Part shown: positions 5,594 to 10,686 of the stretch, in pieces
Layout: each line of letters opens with the position of its first letter
How positions within the stretch are numbered: the first letter of the stretch is position 1
Source: Gallionella sp. UBA4121
GTDB taxonomy: Bacteria; Pseudomonadota; Gammaproteobacteria; Burkholderiales; Gallionellaceae
DNA: 10,686 nucleotides
Assembly: GCA_002381565.1 (NCBI GenBank)
Contig: DFWZ01000049.1
Coordinates: 1 to 10,686 of the forward strand
Direction: 5' to 3'
Made by a program: the position numbers and the translations under genes
The notes under the pieces: generated by a model
What the model was told of the DNA's origin: nothing
What the model saw: only the letters and a program-made list of their open reading frames with translations
The model's database searches: none

Positions 5594-7600
5594 TCAACTG
5601 CGGCCTGAATCCACCGGTTTATTCAGCATCGCCTTGAGTCTGGCCAGCTTGTCCATGCCTTCGTCTTTCGTCACGACAGGTTGAGCGTCCGCGTGACCGC
5701 CCGCATAGATCAATTCGCTCTGCGGCATTTCTTCCAGAAAACGGCTCGGCTCGCACAGCGCCCAATCCCGGCCTTTGCGGCGGCGGTTGCAGTAGCTGAT
5801 CTGCAGACTGCGTTCGGCGCGGGTGATGCCGACATACATCAGGCGGCGTTCTTCCTCAATGCCTTTTTCATCGCTGTCGCGGAACGGCAGGATGTCTTCC
5901 TCAGTACCGATGATAAACACATGAGGAAATTCCAGCCCCTTGGCCGCATGCAGCGTGGACAACGAGACCGCATCCTGCTCCTGGTCTTTTCCTTCGAGCA
6001 TATTGATCAGCGCAATGGTCTGTACCATGTCGATCAGCGATTTCTCGTCGGCTTCGGATTTGCGCTTGAGCCAGCCGACAAAGTCGTCCACGTTCTTCCA
6101 CTTGACCTCGGCCTGGCGCGACTCGTGCGAGTCATACAGCCAGGCTTCATAGTTGATGGCGCGCAGCAATTCGTCGAGCAATTCACCGCAAGGGTCTTTG
6201 TCAGCACGCGCCTCCAGGCGACTGATGAAACGGCAAAAAATCATCAGATCCTCAAACTGGCGCGGCGGCAATTGCTGTTCCATCTGCGCCTCGAACGCCG
6301 CCTCGAACAGGCTGATGTGACGCGTGCCTGCATAGCTGCCAAGCTTCTCCAGCGTGGCATTGCCGATGCCGCGTTTGGGCGTGGTGATGGCGCGGATAAA
6401 GGCCGGATCATCGTCCGGGTTGGCGATCAGTCGCAAATATGAGGTGATGTCCTTGATCTCAGGCCTGTCGAAAAATGACGTGCCGCCGCTGACCGTGTAG
6501 GGTACGCGCTGCGTGCGCAGCTGTTCCTCGAAGGCGCGCGACAAATAATTGCTGCGATACAGAATCGCGTAATCCGAATAGCTGGCTTGATGCTCGAACT
6601 TGTGCGCCATCAGCCTCATCACCACGCTCTCCGCCTCGTTCTCGTCATCGCGCGCGGCATAAATCCGGATCGGGTCGCCGATGCCGTGATCGCTCCACAA
6701 ATTCTTCTCGAACACCTTGGTATTGTGATTGATCAGGTGATTCGCCACCTTGAGGATACGCTGCGAGGAGCGGTAGTTCTGCTCCAGCTTGATGACGCGC
6801 AGGTTGCTGTAGTCATGTCTGAGATTGTGCAGATTCTCTATACTCGCCCCCCGCCAGGCATAGATCGCCTGATCGTCATCGCCCACGGCGGTAAACGCGG
6901 CACGCGTGCCTGCCAGCAGCCGGGTCAGCTGGTACTGGCAATCGTTGGTGTCCTGATATTCGTCTATCAGCAAATAGCGCAGCCGCTGTTGCCAGCGCAA
7001 CAAGGCTTCCGGATGCGTTTTGAACAGCACCACCGGCAGGTGGATCAGGTCATCGAAATCCACCGCCTGATAGGCACGCAAGGTTTCCTGATAGCGCATG
7101 TAAATTCTTGCATACGCTTCCGCTTCCGCACTGTCGGCCACGACCACCGCCTGTTCCGGCGAGATAAACGCCGATTTCCAGTTCGACAGCTGGGTCTGGA
7201 CGTCGCGTATCTCCTGCTTGTCGCCTGAATTGGTCAGCTCGCCGATAATTTTGAACGTGTCGCTGGAGTCGAAAATGGAAAACTGCGGTTTGTAGCCCAG
7301 CAGTGTTGCCTCGGCGCGCAAGATTGTCATGCCCAGCGAGTGAAAGGTGCTGACCACCAGCCCTTTGGCATTCTTGCCCTGCAACAAGAGACCCACGCGG
7401 TCGCGCATCTCGTTGGCGGCCTTGTTGGTAAAGGTGATCGCCGCGATATTGCGCGCAGCATAACCGCACTCCTCCACCAGATAGGCAATCTTGTGGGTGA
7501 TCACGCGCGTCTTGCCGCTGCCCGCCCCGGCCAGCACCAGCAAAGGGCCGTCGAGATACATTGCAGCTTCACGCTGTTCGGGATTGAGTTTGCTTAACAT
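5594..7600 (-). CDS. rep: ATP-dependent DNA helicase Rep (superfamily 1A)
   Basis: A 668-residue 3'-5' helicase, close to the usual Rep length of about 670. The motifs are in order: Q-motif LNPEQREA (5-12), Walker A AGAGSGKT (24-31), Ia TFTNKAA (56-62), II LLIDEYQDT (210-218), III VGDDDQAIYAWRGA (239-252), IV QNYRSSQ (274-280), V STLHAAKGLEFPHV (548-561) and VI RLMYVGITRAE (586-596). Rep unwinds DNA ahead of replication forks and removes bound proteins. The short C-terminal tail and overall length favour Rep over UvrD or PcrA, though family members are similar. Its start has no clear ribosome binding site. A possible -10 box (TATCAT on the minus strand, 7653-7648) lies in the 153-bp gap upstream, without a good -35. 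Confidence 0.9.
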   Translation of the reverse strand: MLSKLNPEQREAAMYLDGPLLVLAGAGSGKTRVITHKIAYLVEECGYAARNIAAITFTNKAANEMRDRVGLLLQGKNAKGLVVSTFHSLGMTILRAEATLLGYKPQFSIFDSSDTFKIIGELTNSGDKQEIRDVQTQLSNWKSAFISPEQAVVVADSAEAEAYARIYMRYQETLRAYQAVDFDDLIHLPVVLFKTHPEALLRWQQRLRYLLIDEYQDTNDCQYQLTRLLAGTRAAFTAVGDDDQAIYAWRGASIENLHNLRHDYSNLRVIKLEQNYRSSQRILKVANHLINHNTKVFEKNLWSDHGIGDPIRIYAARDDENEAESVVMRLMAHKFEHQASYSDYAILYRSNYLSRAFEEQLRTQRVPYTVSGGTSFFDRPEIKDITSYLRLIANPDDDPAFIRAITTPKRGIGNATLEKLGSYAGTRHISLFEAAFEAQMEQQLPPRQFEDLMIFCRFISRLEARADKDPCGELLDELLRAINYEAWLYDSHESRQAEVKWKNVDDFVGWLKRKSEADEKSLIDMVQTIALINMLEGKDQEQDAVSLSTLHAAKGLEFPHVFIIGTEEDILPFRDSDEKGIEEERRLMYVGITRAERSLQISYCNRRRKGRDWALCEPSRFLEEMPQSELIYAGGHADAQPVVTKDEGMDKLARLKAMLNKPVDSGRS

Positions 7601-7753
7601 GGGTCAAATCTGGATATTTTTCGAGACAAGATGGGGCGAGGGGCGCCATGATACCAAACTGTTGGCCGGGGAAATTCAGCATGGATGAAAACAGGCGTTA
7701 GCGAAAAGCAGTCACCCGCAATGCGGAGGATTTCGCACTGTTCCCGCAAGTCT

Positions 7754-8605
7754 TCAGCCCCTGGGGACTGCAAGTCCGCCAGTCGCCGGCATCGCCGCCT
7801 GCACGACTCCCCTGCATTGCGGAAATTGTGAACATCCCCAGAATTGGTTACCTGCGTTCGGACCAGTCCTTGCCGTGCGTTGAATCATGTGCTTGCCGCA
7901 CTTCGGACAACTTGGCTCTGCGCTGACAGGCACCGAGTTCCCGTGCTTCACTTGCGGAGAAGCAATGGGTTGCAGTGGCATGGATTGAACTTCGCTAAGC
8001 AGGCTTGCAAGCTTCTCTCCTTCTATCAACTGGATCGGCTTGCCATCAGCAAACGCGCGGGCATCTGCGGTGTACGTTCCGGAGCTTACAAAAATACAGG
8101 CATCGGCTCCCTCAGCTGTCATCACACCGTACAGTTCGCGCACAGGCGACACACCCACCTGCACATTCTTCCATCGCTTGCATTGCACAACCGACTTGCG
8201 TCCCCCCTTGTGCAACACCAAATCTATTCCGCCATCCGGCCCCGCGCCGCCTTGCTCTTCAATATGATATCCCTGCCGCCTGAATATCTCACCGACCAAC
8301 CTCTCGAAATCCAGCCAGTGCAGCTCACGTATGCTGTAAATTCCTGTTTGCGTATCAGCCAACTTTCGGCGGCTCAGACTTTTAATGAATGAAATCCCAG
8401 CGGCCAACAGAAACGGCATAGAAAACATCCAGGCTATTGGCTGCAAACCCGTGCTGATACCTTTGAGCATGGGGCGATCAGCCCACATAGCTGGCAAAAT
8501 AAAGTGCGCACCAATATAGACTGCCACCGCCAAGCCCACACCTATCCACCAGGGCAGACCAGCCACGACATCCAAAATGCTTTCATTGCGATTTCTGCGT
8601 GCCAT
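7754..8605 (-). CDS. Membrane-anchored Mrr-like restriction endonuclease with zinc ribbon
   Basis: A 283-residue protein in three parts. Two hydrophobic helices (about 19-39 and 56-75) lie at the N-terminus. An Mrr_cat-type PD-(D/E)xK nuclease domain follows (about 92-205): DFERLVGEIF (99-108), GGIDLVL with Asp128, and QCK (141-143) with Lys143. A topoisomerase I-type C4 zinc ribbon at about 231-267 has Cys233, Cys236, Cys258 and Cys264. The nuclease residues are intact, so cleavage of DNA near the membrane is expected; the zinc ribbon probably binds DNA. Mrr-type enzymes often cut modified DNA, but no target is evident here and no methyltransferase is adjacent. GAGG lies about 6 nt before the ATG. 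It sits upstream of rep on the same strand. A housekeeping DNA-processing role is an alternative to defence. Confidence 0.88.
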   Translation of the reverse strand: MARRNRNESILDVVAGLPWWIGVGLAVAVYIGAHFILPAMWADRPMLKGISTGLQPIAWMFSMPFLLAAGISFIKSLSRRKLADTQTGIYSIRELHWLDFERLVGEIFRRQGYHIEEQGGAGPDGGIDLVLHKGGRKSVVQCKRWKNVQVGVSPVRELYGVMTAEGADACIFVSSGTYTADARAFADGKPIQLIEGEKLASLLSEVQSMPLQPIASPQVKHGNSVPVSAEPSCPKCGKHMIQRTARTGPNAGNQFWGCSQFPQCRGVVQAAMPATGGLAVPRG

Positions 8606-8709
8606 GTTTACCTCGATAGATTTATCAGATGAGTTGTTGCGGGTAAAGCTTCAGTTTTTTCCCACGCTGCAAACCGATGGGACGTTTTTTCTTTGGTGAC
8701 TAAGGGGTC

Positions 8710-8814
8710 ATGAGTTCGCGAATAGCATCGAAAGTCAATATGGGGAGACTGCAATTCGTGTTATTGTTTGCAGCGCAGCTTACATCGGATGCGCGGCAGG
8801 TTTACATCTTGTAA
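8710..8814 (+). CDS. Possible 34-codon leader reading frame
   Basis: An ATG at 8710 opens a 34-codon frame that ends in TAA four bases before the start of the DUF2147 gene. AGGGG (8703-8707) lies only 2 nt before the ATG, too close for good initiation. Its main interest is that the downstream gene has no ribosome binding site of its own, so reinitiation could be used. Nothing in the peptide identifies it. The remainder of 8606-8818 has two T-runs (about 8654-8659 and 8690-8695) and no other gene. Confidence 0.15.
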   Translation: MSSRIASKVNMGRLQFVLLFAAQLTSDARQVYIL

Positions 8815-8818
8815 CAAA

Positions 8819-9271
8819 ATGAAAATATTTTATATATTTCTGATCTATATACTGTTTCTGCCAGCATTCTCTGCACCCGCCAGGAGCGCCGAACTTGCGG
8901 GACTATGGCAGGAGTATAACGACGACACGGGAAACCTGGAGGCGCTTATACGCATCGATAAACTGGCTGACAACACCTATGCCGGAAAAATAGAAAAGCT
9001 CCTGCCCGCATCTGCTGGTAATTCCGAATTGCTTTGTGCAAACTGCCCGGGAAATTTACACAATCGCCCTGTTCTCGGTTTACGCATATTGTCCGGTTTG
9101 AAACGTAAAGACAAACTGACTTTTGAAGGCGGCGAAATCATCGACCCGGACGACGGGCAAATCTATCGATGCAACGTTCGCCTCTCCGAAGATGGCAACA
9201 CTATTGAAGTCACGGGTTATCTCAGCTTTAACTGGATCGGGCATTCGGAAATATGGCGACGAACCAGGTAG
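8819..9271 (+). CDS. Secreted DUF2147 family protein
   Basis: A 150-residue protein with a Sec signal peptide (MKIFYIF, hydrophobic core, likely cleavage after ARSA at about residue 24) and one DUF2147 domain filling the rest: GLWQEYNDDTG (28-38), EALIRI, a CANC pair (Cys73, Cys76), PVLGLRILSGLK (84-95), GGEIIDPDDGQIYRC (104-118) and a C-terminal SEIWRR. The family is widespread in proteobacteria, predicted to fold as a lipocalin-like barrel in the periplasm, and has no settled function. The frame is open back to a TTG at 8768 and an ATG at 8789, but the start at 8819 gives a clean signal peptide. No strong ribosome binding site is seen. The TAXI gene follows after 42 nt on the same strand and is probably co-transcribed. 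Confidence 0.85.
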   Translation: MKIFYIFLIYILFLPAFSAPARSAELAGLWQEYNDDTGNLEALIRIDKLADNTYAGKIEKLLPASAGNSELLCANCPGNLHNRPVLGLRILSGLKRKDKLTFEGGEIIDPDDGQIYRCNVRLSEDGNTIEVTGYLSFNWIGHSEIWRRTR

Positions 9272-9313
9272 CAAGTAGCAAAATTCAACCTAATATGAAC
9301 TTTCAAAAATACC

Positions 9314-10657
9314 GTGATCGCACCAAAAATTTATCTTGAAAGAACCATTGCCAGACTGATGGCGCTTTTCGGACAGGGTCTTGTTGTATCCATAAGCGTG
9401 ATTGTGCTCATTGGCCTGGCGTTAAGCACGGCCATATTGATGTACATGGAAGCGGCTCCGCCCGATACCATTACCATTGCCAGCGGACCCGATGGCAGCA
9501 TTTTCCAGAAAACCGCTGAAAAATATAAGGTGATTCTGGCAAAAAACGGGGTCACGCTGAAAATCATTCCATCGGAAGGATCACCGGACAACTTTAAGAA
9601 GTTGTCCAATCCAAAGATTGATGTCGATATCGGGTTTGTGCTGGGTGGTCAGATCAACGGCACCAACACGGACAATCTGGTTTCACTGGGAAGCATTTCC
9701 TATCAGCCGCTGATGATTTTTTATCGCGGCGCAACCAAGAATCTTCTCTCCGATTTCAAGGGAATGCGCTTATACACAGGCCCGAAAGGCAGCGGCACGG
9801 ACTCTCTGGCTCGCACACTCCTTGAGGCCAATGGCATTAAACCCGATGGCCACACTATTTTAGTCAACACGCTCGCCGGCAACCCGGAGCAAGCGTTGCT
9901 CGAAAACCGTGTTGATGCTATTTTTCTGATGGGCGAAACCACTCCGATGGAACTGATGCGCCATTTGGTACACACTCCGGATATCCACATTTTCAATTTC
10001 ACCCAGGCGGATGGCTATACTCGCCGCATCAACTATTTAAATAAGCTGGAAATACCGAAAGGCTCGCTCGACCTGGGCCAGAATATTCCCAGTGAAAATC
10101 TGTACCTGGTTGGCCCTACAGTGGAACTCATCGCACGCGACAGCCTGCATCCCGCACTCTCCGACCTGCTCCTTGAAGCCGCGAGGGAAGTGCATGGTGC
10201 AGCATCCCCATTCAAGAAGCGCGGCGAGTTCCCCGCCCCGCTGGAGCATGAATTTCGCATCAGCGAGGATGCCAGCCGTTATTACGAATCAGGCAAGAGC
10301 TTTCTCTACCGGACATTTCCCTTCTGGGCGGCGAGTCTTATCACGCGCTCACTCACGATCATCGTGCCGCTTGCACTCTTCGTGATACCCGCGCTGCAGC
10401 TTGTCCCGTCGATCTACCGCTGGCGGCTGGAGTCGCGCATTTATCGCTGGTACCGGGTGTTACTGGATATCGAGCGTGACGCGTTCAAACCTTCAGCCGA
10501 TCACAAAAGGCGTGAGGAGCTGCTGCGGCACCTGGATCACATCGAACACACCGTAAATAAAATCGTCGTGCCGGCTTCCTGCGGCAATCATTTCTACGAA
10601 CTGCGTTTACACATCAATTTTGTTCGCGACAAATTGCTGGCGCAGCAGTTAACGTGA
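9314..10657 (+). CDS. Membrane-anchored TAXI-family TRAP solute-binding protein
   Basis: A 447-residue protein. An N-terminal hydrophobic helix (about 22-44) acts as an uncleaved anchor. A periplasmic TAXI-type binding domain follows (about 50-330), with TIASGPDGSIFQKTAEKY (53-71), VDIGFVLGG and GPKGSGTDSLARTLLE (156-171). A second helix (about 346-364) leads to a charged cytosolic tail of about 80 residues with helical, coiled-coil-like character. Typical TAXI proteins bind small acids for TRAP transporters as free periplasmic proteins; this form is held at both ends, and no TRAP membrane subunit lies in the window, so it may sense rather than transport. The start is GTG at 9314 without a clear ribosome binding site; the ATG at 9359 is an alternative but would cut close to the anchor. 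The ligand is unknown. Confidence 0.85.
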   Translation: MIAPKIYLERTIARLMALFGQGLVVSISVIVLIGLALSTAILMYMEAAPPDTITIASGPDGSIFQKTAEKYKVILAKNGVTLKIIPSEGSPDNFKKLSNPKIDVDIGFVLGGQINGTNTDNLVSLGSISYQPLMIFYRGATKNLLSDFKGMRLYTGPKGSGTDSLARTLLEANGIKPDGHTILVNTLAGNPEQALLENRVDAIFLMGETTPMELMRHLVHTPDIHIFNFTQADGYTRRINYLNKLEIPKGSLDLGQNIPSENLYLVGPTVELIARDSLHPALSDLLLEAAREVHGAASPFKKRGEFPAPLEHEFRISEDASRYYESGKSFLYRTFPFWAASLITRSLTIIVPLALFVIPALQLVPSIYRWRLESRIYRWYRVLLDIERDAFKPSADHKRREELLRHLDHIEHTVNKIVVPASCGNHFYELRLHINFVRDKLLAQQLT

Positions 10658-10686
10658 ACAGCTGACGAAGAAAAGCCGGGACGAAT

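Noticed and set aside
5681..6442. Plus-strand 253-codon frame opposite the helicase gene
   Set aside because: It is antisense to conserved helicase motifs V and VI; long antisense frames are expected in GC-rich coding sequence.
6587..7228. Plus-strand 213-codon frame opposite the helicase gene
   Set aside because: It is a shadow of the Rep coding sequence, with no independent start signal or recognisable domain.
9295..9339. Fourteen-codon ATG frame overlapping the TAXI start
   Set aside because: It has no ribosome binding site, is very short and is in a different frame from the TAXI gene.

Overview
The window reads as chromosome of a Gram-negative proteobacterium. It holds a Rep-type helicase, a signal-peptided c-type cytochrome, a periplasmic DUF2147 protein and a TAXI-type substrate-binding protein. 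The mix of sulfur and cytochrome genes, the moderate GC content and the protein style fit a betaproteobacterium, possibly a sulfur- or iron-oxidising relative of the Nitrosomonadales/Gallionellaceae. That placement is inference; there is no rRNA or marker gene. Ten protein genes are well supported. I see no tRNA, rRNA, CRISPR array, insertion sequence or phage gene.

Left third (about 208-3632): a compact sulfur module. On the minus strand lie an ArsR-type HTH protein fused to a C-terminal rhodanese domain and, overlapping its 3' end by 23 nt, a small membrane SHOCT protein. Facing the other way are a DsrE-family sulfur-carrier-like protein, an ETHE1-like metallo-beta-lactamase-fold persulfide dioxygenase and a 12-helix MFS transporter. 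They are packed with a 16-nt gap and then a 1-nt stop/start overlap. The divergent intergenic region has a near-consensus sigma70 promoter (TTGACA-N17-TTTAAT) for the plus-strand operon, followed at once by AT-rich dyads suited to an ArsR-type repressor. The simplest reading is a persulfide/sulfide-responsive unit: the regulator senses or handles sulfane sulfur, DsrE and the dioxygenase take it to sulfite, and the MFS protein moves a substrate or product.

Middle (3768-5581): a small periplasmic monohaem cytochrome c with no methionine after its haem motif (minus strand), then a divergent serine/threonine protein kinase with a C-terminal cyclic-nucleotide-binding domain that keeps the key Glu and Arg.

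Right half: a full-length Rep/UvrD helicase (5594-7600, minus) and, upstream of it on the same strand, a membrane-anchored Mrr-like endonuclease with a C-terminal topoisomerase-type zinc ribbon (7754-8605, minus). Divergent from these, a secreted DUF2147 protein (8819-9271) and a membrane-anchored TAXI-family solute-binding protein (9314-10657) run in tandem on the plus strand. The window ends 29 bp past the latter.
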